From: Pomacea canaliculata
Lineage: Eukaryota; Mollusca; Gastropoda; Architaenioglossa; Ampullariidae
Direction of reading: 5' to 3'
Assembly: GCF_003073045.1 (NCBI RefSeq)
Contig: NC_037592.1
Coordinates: forward strand, 9,018,007 to 9,082,006
DNA length: 64,000 nt
This document shows positions 14,201 through 27,073 of this stretch, one piece after another. The notes under the pieces were generated by a model, which was given only the letters and a program-made list of their open reading frames with translations, did no database searches and was not told the DNA's origin. Within the stretch, counting starts at the first letter, position 1, and every line of letters begins with the position of its first letter. A program made the position numbers and the translations under genes.

Positions 14201-17200
14201 GGATTGTCAGGGATTAGTCTGGTTGTGCTGTTCGAGGATTACAAGGGGGTGGGTTGGGTAAGGAGGATGATTGGGTCGAGAGGAAAGGGTAGGGTGGTGA
14301 TTTCTCACGTCCTCTTCCGTGCAACAGCTGCTACGACAGGGGTGGGAGGGGTGGAGAAAACTGAGAACGAGACCTGTGAACCCGACAGCTTTGGGAACGG
14401 GTAGATTGAACGAACACGTTCACATAGGCACACAGATGCTGTTGAGTAATCTGGGATGAAAAATGAAAATAAAAATATAGAGACAGTTTGGATGATAGGC
14501 CCTTTGAAGAAACCAGTGATAAATGAGTATGGACAGGAGTTTTTTTTTCCCCTAATATCTAAAACTGCGTTGTTTTCTTCATCACACCATCTCATTTTGT
14601 GCCAAATCGCCACAAGGTGAGGCCAGTTCCCAGTGAAACCCAGCAGCTGATAGGTTGGTTGTCGTGTGAGATCGCAAGATGGCGCGGAAGTCTGGCAGAT
14701 GTCGACGACGTCCGCGCAGATGTAAATCGTATGCCGGGCCAAAAATCCTTCCAACCACCTTTCAATTCCTACTCCTTCCCTCCTCCACAACCTCTCCCCC
14801 ACCCCACCCACCCCCCAAATAATCCCACCCACGCCAGGTCTGGACGAATGTCCTCGATGAAAGGTGGGCGCGTCGATAACATAACAGTTGGCTAACAAGT
14901 TAGACAACTCTTGGCGTTTCAAGGCACTCGACCACATAAGGGAAATGTCTTTAAAAAAAACCACCAACAAATAAAAAACAAACTAGGGGGTCGTCCTGAT
15001 GGGGAAGAGGAAGGGTGATTTAAGATCTCTGAGTTGGGGTGGGGCAGGTAAGTCGAGGCACAGGTTGTAGTAAGGGGGATAATTGTGGACTGGTACGTTC
15101 CGTAGGCAGGTCAGGTGGGGACGGTTTCGGCAAATCACAGGTAGTGGGGCTGCAAGTCGTGGGTGGGAGCTGGCGTGGCTTAGTGTTCATGCTCGTGAGA
15201 ATGAAACTTACCACAGCTGTTACATGCGTTTTGAAGACCCCTTCTATCAAGGTACCCTGTCCCCTCCCCTCTAGTCCTCCCCCCCACCCCACCACACACT
15301 TTTTTCTTTGCTCCACCTCGCGTTCTTGACACCCTGTCGCAAACCTTTGACTACCTGCGCACACCTCGTTTCAAAAAAGCGGGTTGAGAAGTGGTTGTGG
15401 GCTGGTCGTGGGGTGGACGGACGACGCAGGCAGGTGATATTTTTTTTTTTAAAAAAAAAGGCTCCATCAATTCATACACCATTACCCGAAAACCGAGTAC
15501 CGTTACCTCGAGACTCAGTGTTGAAAGGGTCCCATGCCCTGCAGTACCTCCAGTGTAGTTGGTGTCGACAGAAGGACAACTATGGCTGATCAATTGAGAT
15601 AAAGAGTTAGGACTGTCGGCCCGTCTTTAGGGCGGTCGATGTAGGTGAGTAGCCGCATAGCATGCATTCCAGTCATGTGACAAGGCTAAAGCTATACAAT
15701 GCACGCGCCTGTCATACCAGCTCCTGGCCTACTCCTGTGCGGTCATTCTTCTCTGCTGTAGATAACATTCCTTCTCTTGTTGCCGTCCACACTTTCAGTT
15801 CACTTCTGTCTGCTACTGTTCTTAGCCTTTGTCGACTGAGTGTGAATTGTTTTACAGCTCTGCAAATTCTTTAACTTGTTTTCTTCCGCGTTTGGTACCA
15901 TTCTTTTTTCATCGAAACTTCGTCCATGGAAAGGAATTTTTTTTAAAATCGTGCTAATTTTTTGTTAAAGACGGATCCCGTTTCATTGTTTTTTAAAAAC
16001 TTTTTTTTTTTAGCGCTTAAGCTATTATGGATGGACCTTTTAACTGACCATAAAATGTGAACTCTGTCCTACACAACATTAATTCAGCTAAGAAATGTGC
16101 GTTTATTATAAACAATGACGCATGTGTTACACACATTTAATACCCGTAAATATTTTATGTTGTAAATCAAACCAAAACTAAACTAGAAAGAGAACAGACA
16201 CAATCCCAGCAATTACAAGAAAAGCACTCATGAAAGAGAAAGGTCAAAGGTCTTTTCCCCTGAAGACTGAAATGACACCGATTACCACCAGGGAGGAAGG
16301 GAGGGTGAGACAGAGACCATCTGTCACCTTGGAGCTGCCAAGCCGGCGGACAACAGGTGAGAGAAGGTTGTCTCGCACCGTGGGAACTGAACTCAGTGGA
16401 TGGCACCGGGTTGGCGGTCTGCTTGCCTTCCCTCGGGCGTCTCTCGGGAGAGCTCGGTGACCCAGCTTGATAACCTACCACCTGAAATTAATTTCTTTAG
16501 CTGTTGATTGAGTTCATTTATAAAACCTTGTCTTGTTGTGCGGGAAAATACCGTGGATAGAGTGACGGAAGATTTTTTTTCTTTGTTTCCGTCTTTTTTT
16601 AAATATTCGTTCAGCATAGTACTTGCAGTAACTTTACTTGCCTGGCACGCCAGGAAATCCCGCTGGAAACCAGGACAATAATTGACTCGCACATTCCTGC
16701 ACCTGATGCAGGTGACTCATGCCGAGGGCCCAGCGACCCTGTCAGTCTCCTCGTTAACTCGGGCCGCCCACTCAGGTGAGCGGCTTAGCCCCTTGCACCT
16801 GAGCCGTGTCGGCGGCCGTGGGTTACAGTGTCACCAAGGCAACCAGCAGATTAGGCGAGGGAAGCCAATCTTGACTTCAACTTGTCATCCACCCCCAGCT
16901 TCCTCCCGTCACATTCCGTCACCTGCGGGGATTGAGTGAAGTGCGATGGAGGCCTCGACCCGGCCTGACCATATGGTGGGCTGGAGAGGAGACAGGGGGT
17001 AGGAGGGGGACAGTGGATCCGCATGCCATTGTCGAGTGGTGGGGAGACACGGAGACAAGAGGCAGGCGGGTTCCCACGCTACTGGTGGGTGAGAGATAAT
17101 CAGTCCCAACAGATGGCTCCGTGTCGGAGGGTGGTCTCCCTGTTTGGTTAGGCCTGCCATGCTCGCTCGGTGTTTGCTAGTGGACTGAAGAGCGACCTAG

Positions 17201-18160
17201 GTATGACAAAGCACACAATAACAGATTAGACAACAACAGCTGCGAGAGAAAAAAAAATGACGAAACATTTGTGGTGGGTGTGCTTCCTGATTTTTTTGGT
17301 CACGTGATGAATATGATTTTAAAAAACCATACCTTGCAGGACTTACTGCCTCTCAAGATTGCTTTTTCTCTGTTCTCTGATCAAAAAGATGTTTCTTCCT
17401 CAAGGAATATTTTCAAACGAGAAATAACGAGACCAGTCCAATTCCCTCGTTGATGTCATGGCGATGTCTCGTGTTGCAGGTTGCGGTGCGGAAAGCATGG
17501 CTCAGGAGACAGTTCGAAGTTTTGTCTGTCAGATGATGCCCCCTGTCCGACCTCAGACAGCGCATACGCCAGTGTTTCACACCCATCTCGAAGCCTGTCC
17601 TCCCAGTCCAGCCAGCTCCAGCCTTACCTACCCGTACCCGGATTCTTGTCTTCCTGCAGCTATGAAAAACAGCGAAAGCGGGCCAGTTTTCTGCTTCAGA
17701 AAGAGAAGAAAGGATTGTTAAACCTTCTGGTAAGTCTTGCATTTTCTTACAATATTTTTTTCAACTAGAAGATCTGGGATTTTTATGGTTAATTTTTGTG
17801 TAATTGACAAATGCGACAAGAATATGTTAATACTTTAGAATTGATTGACACGTAAATATGATAATACGGTGGACAAATTAATTACATAATGCTTAAAGGA
17901 TTATTTACAAGTCACAACGTCAATTTATTTTTTAATTTGAGAGTACTAATTTTCTCCCTTTGCTTGACAAAAGCAAAACATTATTTGATATCGTAAGCAT
18001 TCATAGTAAAGAATTTCTTTAGCATTCGGAGGGGGAAAGGCTGATTTTTTTATTTTAGTTATTTATTTTTTTTTTTTTTGCACCTTGTTTGTGTTGCAAG
18101 TCTTGGTTATTATGGGTTGTTTCCCTTGTCTGTGCTTTCAGATCGTTGTCTTTGTGTGAC
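8300..18160 (+). CDS. Helix-loop-helix transcription regulator, Id/emc-like HLH with a basic region
   Basis: Two exons are clear: 12506-12658 and 12902-12980, joined in phase 0 by GT-AG. Together they encode a basic stretch (HIRRIREREYSKL), helix 1 (LRALVP), a short loop (ATKKKVTK) and helix 2 (VIEEAVRYIEELHAAL). This is one bHLH domain starting about 17 residues in. The pattern YS-K-L-x-x-LVP...KVxKV...YIxxL resembles Id/extramacrochaetae proteins. Unlike Id, it keeps RER in the basic region, so DNA binding is possible. The first exon (8300-8305, ATG AAG, then a GTGAGC donor) is an inference from phase 0 and the promoter. The ATG opening exon 2 could also be the start. Exon 4 ends at 17729 with a GTAAGT donor, and exon 5 begins at 18143 and stops at 18160. 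Using the acceptor at 17506 keeps a Ser-rich frame open into exon 5; using the one at 17480 gives a different tail ending at 17721. Both yield 159 aa. AATAAA lies at 19252. Subfamily is uncertain. Confidence 0.75.
10797..10847 (+). promoter_or_regulatory. 51-bp repeated element, copy 1, with ERE-like palindrome
   Basis: This copy matches 11524-11574 at 49 of 51 positions by eye. It contains AGGTCACAGTGACAC, a near-perfect inverted repeat of nuclear-receptor half sites with a 3-base spacer. The core GGTCACAGTGAC is the same as in the classical vitellogenin oestrogen response element apart from the last bases. It lies in the putative first intron of the HLH gene. Function is inferred. Confidence 0.55.
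11524..11574 (+). promoter_or_regulatory. 51-bp repeated element, copy 2, with ERE-like palindrome
   Basis: This is the direct-repeat partner of 10797-10847, 727 bp downstream in the same orientation, with AGGTCACAGTGACGC at the palindrome. The flanking sequence does not match copy 1, so this is a short duplicated module and not part of a long segmental repeat that I can see. Confidence 0.55.
12981..17479. other. Large third intron of the HLH gene
   Basis: This 4.5-kb stretch separates the HLH exon from the C-terminal exon. Several long frames exist (for example 13339-13821 and 14305-14970 on the minus strand), but none shows a recognisable domain or splice structure, and their composition is that of chance frames. 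Purine-rich G-runs near 14.15-14.35 kb are the only marked bias. Confidence 0.4.
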
Positions 18161-19270
18161 CAACGAAGCATGACTGTGATACGGACCTTCCTTCCTCTGG
18201 CACTATGCCCTCGCCTTCTTTAATCCTGCACGTTTCAACGACCTGGCGAGGTCAGGGTCACACCGATCCTTGACCTTGCTGTACTTTGACCTCATGGACT
18301 CCGGTATTTACCGCTAGATGACTGTCCGCTGACTTTTACTGGGGATGAAGCACCGAGGAAGCTAAACAAATGCTTGGAGTTGCTGGCAGCCGAAATAAGG
18401 AAGAATTGTCAGAAAGGAAACACATGTGAACTCTGCAACAATTACAGAAGAACAATTATAACCACTTTGGGAAATTGTGCACAAGCTTACAAAAACTAAT
18501 CAGAACCTCGTTGATGGACGTTTTTTTTTTTTTTTTTTTAAAGTACGAAAGTATAACATTTTAACAAAGTTTTTCTGTCGCCGATTTTGTAAAAGAAGCT
18601 GTAATAATCCTAAGCTGCCTGTGAACTTGTTGGGAGAAATTGTTTCCCCTTTCCCCGATTTTTTTTTTTTTTTTTTTCTGAGGCGCGGCTGCTTGCGTGC
18701 TTGATGTTCCAGACGTTTCTGAACAAGTTAATGAACATGTTTATGAACAAGTGCGGCACGAGCGGAAGAGAAATGGCATTCCAGGAAGAGACGACTGTGT
18801 TCAAAGCAATACAGGGACCCGCTCAATGATACTTGCCTTCCCCAATGTCCCCACTGACGAGCAGGTGACTGGCAGGCTGGTATTCTCTCATCTTCTCATT
18901 TTTCCCAGTCTTCTTGATTGGCCCTCGGTCTCTCCTGTCTCTCAGCGCTCTGCCGTTTGCCTTACCTGCCAAGATGGAGGCTTCTGTGTACCTATGATGT
19001 AGTCGGAAGCAGTCACTTCTGTGTAGTGGCTGATTGTAAAATCCTGGACTGTGCATATCGGTTTTATACTAATCAACATAGTCCGTGTCATTGCGGAATT
19101 TTGTCTGTAATCTTGAAATGTTTTGTATTTTTGAACTCTGCATAATGAAGCATGTTGCACTGAAAACTATATTTTGTAATTTGTGTGTGTGTGTGCGCGT
19201 TTTATTGCGTGTCGAGAATAAGTAAGGAAAACAAGTATTGGTCGAAAAAGAAATAAAAATCATGCTTATT
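18161..19270 (+). other. Probable 3' UTR of the HLH gene
   Basis: This follows the stop at 18160 and runs to an AATAAA at 19252-19257 preceded by a GT-rich stretch. Poly-T runs at 18521-18539 and 18661-18677 interrupt it. No competing exon is visible. The extent is inferred from the poly(A) signal only. Confidence 0.4.
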
Positions 19271-19942
19271 TGTATATCCACTTTGGTTCTGACCTAAACA
19301 CTACTGTCTTTATTTACTGGTAGTAATGTATACTCGACACTGCACCCAGTACTCTATGACCAACAGTTTTGACACTTTTCCACAGTTAATGAAATACAGC
19401 ATCGACAGGACACTACTTGTATGAGCGTTTCTGTCATAAACATAACGGCACGCCAGGAGTTATTTGTTTACAATACATTTTCACCTTTCTCCCACCCTAA
19501 CTTATTTGGGAAAAATTTTAATACCGCTGTCACGAAAACTCTGTACATTTGTGATAAAGTCACACACCTCTCTTACCCATCTCACATAAAATGGTCGGTT
19601 ATAAGATTTTGATCACAGGATAAATATCAAGAAAACACAGGAGCAATGGAGGGATATGAAAAAAATCAGACCAGATACGATTTGTTGAAAGTCAGACCAC
19701 TGAAACAATTTCTCGTCTTTTCATTTCACCAGTGAGCCTCTTGTTCAAAAGATCTTCTCTGAAGCTTATTCTGATAACTGTTTATCGCTTTCTCTGATCC
19801 TGTTTAGCACAGTTCCAAAGAAATACTATTTTTCAAAGCACATCGATGTAATGTGTCTTCACTTATGTATATAATATATAAAGCATTCGAGTGGGTCATA
19901 TTTAAAATTATCACAGCAACCTTCGTGAGCTATTGAGGAATG

Positions 19943-19979
<37 letters not shown>

Positions 19980-20854
19980 TCAAGCCGGCATATGAGAGAA
20001 TAGAAAGAGAAATCTCGTCACCTAATGTTTTCATTATTTATCAATACATCTTTCTGACAACAAAGCAGTCCTGAACAGCTGAACCGAGGTTTTCAAGCAG
20101 AAGTAACATCACCCCGGGTTAGTCTCGGATACCTTGCGGTATCTGGTAACTGGAAACAGGAGCAGACCTCGGGGGTCGGTTGATAATCTCAAGGATGTGT
20201 ACAGCTGGACTGCTATGTGTCTGCCAAGACCAACGCTTAACCTCTTGCAAAGTGATCTACTGTAAGTCTCGGCGAGCTGTAACAAAGAATGTGATAAACG
20301 GAAGCTATGTCGTCTAATGCCTCGTTTTAGCAGTTACTGGGAAAAAATCGCCTGCCCGCAGTTCATGGATATTAGTCCGTGATAATACAGGTCCCAGTCT
20401 GGCAGCTGTGGCAATAGAAGGCTTGTCAGAGCTCTTTAGCTTATGTCTATTGTTACTTGTTCTCATCTAGTTCTTAAACACTATTGATATTCCCAACATT
20501 TAAGTAGCGCCGCCCTGTCAGCCCCATGGGCCAGAACAGTGGTCATCAACAAATCAGCTCTCACACACCGGGAAGCTAAAGTTGAATTATTTCCTATAGG
20601 GGACTGTGAAACAGTGGATTGGGTGACTGAATGCGGAAATTGCCTTTCAATTTTAGAGAAGTCTGTGTGTCGAGAAATATGTCCGCCTTAGAGCACAACA
20701 GTGTTTAGTTATGTGAGCTCCAAACGAGCATCCTTCGTGAATGTGTCTTAAAATTGTCAAATACCCTGTCTGCTCCTCAAGTGTCAGCATGACAACATGT
20801 AAAATAATATTGAGACTACTTGCTCCTGAAATTTCAGCACGATAACAAACAAAA

Positions 20855-22624
20855 ATGGTCTGTCCTGCTGATAACAATTGCTCGCAGCTTTGCACTGGCA
20901 ACATGACGGAGTGCCTCTACAAGGGAAACCACATAGACAAGGTGGCGAATGGCGTTTGATGGCGCTAGGCATCCTGGAGCTGATATCCGGTATCCAAGGC
21001 AACTGTCTCATGCTTAAGTCCCTCATCTCGCGGGAACCTCTGAAAGGGTCGTATGCGATCTACAAGATATTCCTGCTCAACCTCGTGTGTGCTGATGTCG
21101 GTATTATCGGGTACTTCCTACCCCTCATGGTCCTGGGGTTGATGTCCCGCTACCCGGTCTTCGACCGCCATCACTGCAGGATCACTGGCTTCATATTCGT
21201 TTCCTGCTCAGTTGTAAGTCACATCTTGAATTTCCCATTCTGCTCACTGGTTAGTAGTTAAATCTCAAATTAACATTAACAGCAATTTATTTGCCCCAAA
21301 CGTTCTATCAGTATGTTGTTCAAGGCACGGGCAATGAACATTAGCAACTGTCAACCTCCATGAATGTCAGCAACCAACGAGGGTTGTGTTGTATCGTTGC
21401 AGGCGTCGCTGCTGTTCCAGACGGTCATCTCTCTCAATCGCTTTCTGAGGGTCTGCCATCTGAAGCTTCACCGAGTCCTGTTCAGCCGGCGCCGTACTGT
21501 GCTGCTGTGTGTGCTGTGCTGGATGCTGGCCGTCCTGTTGGCTCTGATGCCGCTGGTGTCGTCCATTGGGTGTTACAGCTTCGACTGCAATGGACACGTC
21601 TGCTCACTTCTTAACAACGAGAAACAACACTTCACTCAAATTGTTTTTGTTGCTTCCGGAATATTACCTGTCTTAGCCATCGGTTACTGCAACTGGGCCA
21701 TTTACCAGCACTGGAAAGGAACTCGTTTCAAAAGTCGCAGTCAGTACACAATCATCCAGATGGAGATAAAGCGCCTGAAGGAGAAACTTAAATCACGACG
21801 AAGAAATCGGAAGAAGTGTAAAGAAGAAAGCATAGAGAATCGTTGGAGATGACAAGACCTGCTCGACTCCTGTTAATGACAGCTCGATCGAAAAGTTGAC
21901 GGGGGCAGAGGGTACGTTTAGTCCAAACTTACACGGCGAAGAAGTCGAGAAAGTGGAAAAACAAGAGCTCTCGTTAGTCTCGGGAAGGGTCGCGAGAGAA
22001 GACTCCTTCCTTCGAGACATCAGCTTCATCGATCAGTTCGACGACAGAACGTGCGAGGAAACCCAGGATTTCGATGATGATGACGATGAAGACGACGATG
22101 GCAATGTCGATGATACTAGGATAGAGAGCGAACTGACGTCAGAAGAACAAAGCTGTGATGCAAGTAGCCAATACCCGTCGCTGGACCCAATGGCCTCACC
22201 TTGCCTGTCGGGTGGCCGGAAGTCCGACATCGGCACCCTACCACCGCGGCAGCTCATCAAGACCCCCAAAGGTAAGTCCATGGGGCGCGCGAGGGCCAAG
22301 CGCTACCTCCGGCAGCTGCACCGTGTTGGCAAATGCAAGAAAAAGAAAGAAAAGGCTTTCGTCAGATCTCTCATTGTCGTTTTCCTCATTAGAGCTGTGA
22401 CCCTGTCTCCGCTCAGCATCTACACTTTAGTCGGCGCCGCCAAAACTCTAGAGACGCCAGTTGCCTTGGTGACCACCTATCTCCTGTTCTTGGGCAACTT
22501 CTCTGTCAACTGGATCGTGTTCGGGGTTATGAACCCTTGCCTTCGAAGCGACTATGTCAAATGCTTTGACTGTGTATTCAGCAGGTGTCGCTCCGTTCTG
22601 ACCAGAAAAGGAAGCATGGCTTGA
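20855..22624 (+). pseudogene. GPCR A: class A receptor, two exons, two frame breaks
   Basis: A rhodopsin-like seven-transmembrane receptor. Exon 1 ends at 21213 (GTAAGT donor) and exon 2 starts at 21403, phase 0, just before TM3. An ectodomain starting at 20855 has glycosylation sequons NCS and NMT. It is followed by TM1 with a GN pair (SGIQGNCLML), TM2 with Asp (NLVCADVG), the TM3 Cys (HHCRITGF), a DRY-position NRF (SLNRFLRVCH), an ECL2 Cys, TM5 ending CNWAIYQHW, a long acidic third loop, TM6 from AFVRSLIVV and TM7 NFSVNWIVFGVMNP. The reading frame changes twice: once around 20950, between ectodomain and TM1, and once around 21836-21852 in the third loop. Either the gene is a recent pseudogene or the assembly has two indels. 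AATAAA lies at 22911. The NR(Y/F)xxVCH and NWIVxGxMNP signatures recall melatonin/Moody-type receptors; the ligand is unknown. It is most similar to GPCR C. Confidence 0.8.
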
Positions 22625-22916
22625 AGAACAGAAAGTCAGAAAGATTTGTGATCTTTGTCTTGAAAACCAGATTTCAGTGTCATGTGGTAATACTGTTAAA
22701 AAAAGCGATTTGAGTGAGATAAGTGTACAGACAGTTTTTTCTACTTTTTTTGGTTTCTTTTATCGAACACCATTCACCAAAGCGTTTACGAATGCGCTTA
22801 TGTATTCGTTGAGTGTAAGACTATATTATAAGTATATAAACTCACCAGTATTTTTGTTTCAGTTATTACAATCTTTACTCCATAAAAATAAGCTTCCGTG
22901 TATGTAACTAAATAAA

Positions 22917-25190
22917 AAGTGTATTCCTGTTTTGACTGCAATAGTTCCTTATCTAGGATAGTCATACTGTATTTTTTTAAAATAAAAAATCTTTTCTAAA
23001 TAGCTGCAGGTCCAAGGCATGGCACACTTCAAAAACATGAATTTGTAATCTTTAACATTGTATAGACATATATGTGTGAAAAAAATTGAGCAGACAATGG
23101 TCTGGTTGTGTGAACAAGACTGGTGTACACAAAGATGTTAGATGTTATTTTCGACATAAACAGCATCAAGTGGCGCGGTGGATGCGAACCCCGGTTACCA
23201 TCAGACTGATACTGTTGCCCTGTCATACCAGACAGTAACCGCAAAGCAGATAATCTTTGTGTAATAATTTGTTTCACAAATTAATGATAATAAAATAATT
23301 ACTAAAATCGGAGTGGAATATAAATATGTGTGTGTGACCGAGACAGAATTAAACAGAGAGAGAGATGTCATAAATTAGAGAAAAAGAAAGAATGTATCAG
23401 TTTTCCTTTATGGTCATCGTGCGATTTATTTTTTAAAACTCATTGTTGATGTCGTCTTCCAGTAAATAATTCACAAGAGAACATTTTGTATTTGAAGCCA
23501 ATATACAGTTAAAATATCATAATCATAAAGAGTTTATCTCTGACCTTTTAAAGTTGATTTATGACTGCTGTAATTTTATTGTCGTAAATAAAGTTTCCTT
23601 GTGAAAGAATGTATATTGAATTCCTGAGTTATTTTAGGAACTCTTTCGTTTCTATCTTCCTCTTTCACAATCCCCCTTGCCCTCGCCCCACCTCCGGACT
23701 GTGAGGCTCCGTGAAATATGAAAATAAAGAACAATGGCTGATGATGAACCTCACTTGACAATACTTCTAGAAATAGACAAACAAACGGTTGTTTAATTTC
23801 AGGGATCTTTCACTTGAACATCAAACGAGCAGAAGTGATCCCTGAGATCCTTGACAATAGGAGGACGAACTGTTCCTTGTCACAAGGCTTTCTTTTGATG
23901 GACACAGGCCATGTCCTTGTTGTCATTTCGGGTGGAGCGAAATTACCATAAATGTCATTCCTTTGATCACTATTCAAACTGCTTTTCTTTCCTGTTGATG
24001 ACCTTTCTATCGTGGGGTCAGTTCTTAGTAGCCAAGCGAGATGATTGCTTGTGGCCCAGTTCTGAGTTGTACAACAATTGTCTTCAAAGCAATTTAATTG
24101 GATATGAAGGGTTTTGTTTTTTGATCTTCTTGTTATGAAGACTGCTTCTCCTTGGAGTTAATGTATTTACAAGGAAAGAGAAGAAGAAGATTTGTGTGAG
24201 CCGCGTAATCGAGAAAGTTTTAAATTACAACACGATAAATATTAATTTATATTTTCCGGCATACACTCATTAACGGGAAGAGTTAACTGAAGAAGGAAGG
24301 GAAACAGTACAAAGTGAACAGAGAATGAGGAGGATGAGGAGGATGGTAAGATGGCGATGATAATGTTTTTGATGCTGATGATTGATAAAGTTCAGTATCT
24401 CCGCCAACCGACAAACCCACCGCATCTTAGATGAACTGTTTGCGCTAGAAAGGATGCTAATAGAAAGCTTTCAATAATGAACGCAAGGAAAAAACACAGA
24501 AAATGAACATATAGGGACACACACACACACACACAATCACTCGAACACACACTCAAACGCACGCACACACTCTCACTCTCACAACACACAAGCAAGCCTT
24601 CTTTCTGCTCTGAAGACACAAACAATAACAGCTATTTTTCGTAAACTGTGTAAACAGCAACTGCCCATCCACAACTTCCTTTTACATCAGTGTTTCTTTG
24701 CAGCTGTTCGAGGCATCTGGTAGCTTTGCATACAACCGGAAGAAAATGGCGGAAAAACCCCGAAACCTACAAAAACAAAAACAAAGGTCACGCCTGAGGT
24801 CGATTTAAAAATTGGTATTTGCGTGCAAGCATACTGGAAGTGTTGACTCAGCTGGTATGCAACCGGAAGGAATTCAGTGCACACAGTGTGGCTGTCATTA
24901 AAGTGCTAGTAGGGTACAATGTGTTTCCTTCAATCCCATCTTTGGAATATATGTTATGCAGTAAGATATAGCCAACCATTTGAAGAGAAGACTTGCACTC
25001 CACGAGACCTTTAAAAGGTTTGCTGTGGCGCTTTTCACTTTGCTGCATCGACATCATTGTCTTGAAATCATTGTTGAGGCTGAATGACCAAAACATCAGT
25101 TTATGTTGACCAACATCAGATTATGTTGACCAACACCAACATAAACAGAGAGATCAGCGCAAAATCGCGCCGCCATTACAAGAAAGCAGC
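22917..25190. other. Spacer between GPCR A and B
   Basis: No coding exon is supported. It holds a tRNA-like/SINE-like fragment (about 23168-23250), an (AC)n-rich tract at about 24517-24590, and a 20-bp tandem duplication around 25095-25135 just before GPCR B. Confidence 0.4.
23168..23250 (-). repeat. tRNA-like / SINE-like fragment
   Basis: Read on the minus strand it contains GGGGTTCGCATCC, a good box B, followed by ACCGCGCCA, which resembles a tRNA 3' acceptor end. No matching 5' acceptor strand or convincing cloverleaf is present, so it is more likely a tRNA-derived SINE remnant than a tRNA gene. Confidence 0.3.
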
Positions 25191-27073
25191 ATGCAGACTG
25201 CTGGACCAGATCGTCTGGTGGGCGCCCCACTTCTTCCTGCTTTCCGAATCGTCTTCATCTTCATCGCCAGTGTCGAGGTGCTTGCTGGTACCGTCGGTAA
25301 CGGCCTGCTGCTGCTTTTTCTAGGAACTAGAAGGTCGCTGTGCTCGCGAGGAGCGCTCGTGCACAACCTGTTCATCGCCAGCCTCGCGGTGACTGATCTT
25401 CTGGCACTCGGCTACTGGATGGTCTTCTTCGTCCTGGACCTCAGCTTGGGATACAACCCTGTGGTCAACGAGGAACACTGTGTGGTCAACGGCTTTCTTA
25501 TCACCGTCAGCGCAACGGTATTTTAGACCACATCTCTCCTCCCCTCTCTCTCTCCGTTTGTGTGCGCGTTTCTTTCTTTCGTGGAATGATCTATCGTTTA
25601 TTCTGTTTTAGTGCATGCTCGTGTATCGTCTACAGCCGATGATGTACAGTCTGATTCTCCTGTCTCCAGGTCAGTATCTTGTCCCTGGTCGGCATATCCT
25701 TCAACCGATACCTGTGTGTATGTCACAAGCATCTCTTCCGGAGGTTCTTCACCACCCATCGCACCTACCTCTTGTGTCTCCTGTGCTGGGTAGCTGGACT
25801 TCTCATCTGTCTTCCGCCATTTTTCGGCCTCGGCTCCTACTGCTACATTCGCAAGAGGCACATCTGCTCGTTCTGTCGGGAGGGCAACGCCATCTATGCC
25901 AAAATTATGACAACTCTTTTTTGTACCGTCTCGTTGTTTTTAATCAGTTACTGGAATTATTCTATTTTCAGATATTGGGCAAATGTTCGTTTAACATCCT
26001 TGAATCGTGCGAGAGTAAAAGAAAAGGATAATGATAATGAAGATGATAATGAAGTGTCGGAGGTTTGCCAAACGGAAGCTAGAAATGAAAATAAGAGTAG
26101 AACGAAAGAGAAGGAGAATGAAAGCCGGGAAGATGGGAATGACAGCAGAAACCAGATGGTAGATGAGGATGAAAGAGGAAACAGGACGAATATTGATAGC
26201 AAGGATGTCGTTCCTAAGAAGGTTCAGTGTGTGAATATTATTTCCTTAGCTCTATGTCAGGGTGAGTGTTCCCACGAAGACGACCGGCAGAAGGGTCATG
26301 GCGAGAATCGAGAAGACAGAACCAGTCTTTACGAAGCACCGGAAGCTGAAAACAGGGGAAAAGTGAAAGACTGTCGGTTCGATGTCTGCCATCGGACGAG
26401 AAGCAGATCCTTCGCGGACTCAACACAAGACTTTGAGGATTGTACACACGAAAGGAGTCAAGATGGATGGCTGATGCCAGATCACGTGACTGACGAGCTA
26501 GGCTTTGGTGAGGGGATAGAGAGAAGCAGCGAATGTAGCAAAAAAGGAGACAAAGAAGAAGCTATCAGCACCTCGCAATTCAGAGTCTTCCAGTCCAGAC
26601 GGCAGTCCTCCCGCAACATGCAGACTGAAGAAGACAGAAGACCAGCGTGGAGCAGACTCACATCGAAGACATCAACAGATGAAAGTTGCGTGACGTCACT
26701 GCATCGGCATCATCGACGACAAAGGTCAAGAGAAGTCGCATTTGTCAGGTCTCTATGTGTCGTCTGCTTTCTCTTCTTTGTCGGTTTCTTTCCTTACACC
26801 GTCATCAACGTTGTTGATTTCTATTGGACAGTTCCACCGGAAGTTTTGATATTCAGCAACCTGTTGTTGTTCTTCAACAGCGCCGTGAACTGGATTGTAT
26901 ACGGTGTCATGAACCCGACCTACAGGCGTGGGTATGCCGAACTAGTGAGAGGGTGTTTGAAGCGGGTGGCTAGGGAGACCGGAACCGGTTCAGGAGCAGC
27001 GACAAATCTGCCTTCGACATCAACACCACCAAAGAAGTATGCTTCACATATGAGCGATGTTAACCACACCTGA
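25191..27073 (+). CDS. GPCR B: intact class A receptor, 576 aa, two exons
   Basis: Exon 1 is 25191-25517 and exon 2 is 25670-27073, joined in phase 0 by GT-AG at the start of TM3; the frame is open throughout. TM1 is at about residues 19-44 with the GN pair at 36-37, and TM2 has Asp69 (SLAVTDLLALGYW). The TM3 Cys is at 97 and its ECL2 partner is in RHICSFCREG. The DRY position reads NRY (121-123, FNRYLCVCH). TM5 ends in NYSIFRYW. The third intracellular loop is about 255 residues, very charged and Ser/Glu/Asp-rich. TM6 starts at AFVRSLCVV (about 466) and TM7 reads NSAVNWIVYGVMNP. The N-terminus is short with no sequon, so an upstream exon is possible. AATAAA is at 27757. The NRYxxVCH and NWIVYGVMNP motifs recall melatonin/Moody-type class A receptors. 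It would act in the plasma membrane through G proteins; ligand unknown. It is closest to GPCR D. Confidence 0.87.

Noticed and set aside
14305-14970. Minus-strand frame of 221 aa in the HLH intron
   Set aside because: No recognisable motif, no matching splice structure and a mixed, chance-like composition. Length alone is not evidence in this frame-rich intron.
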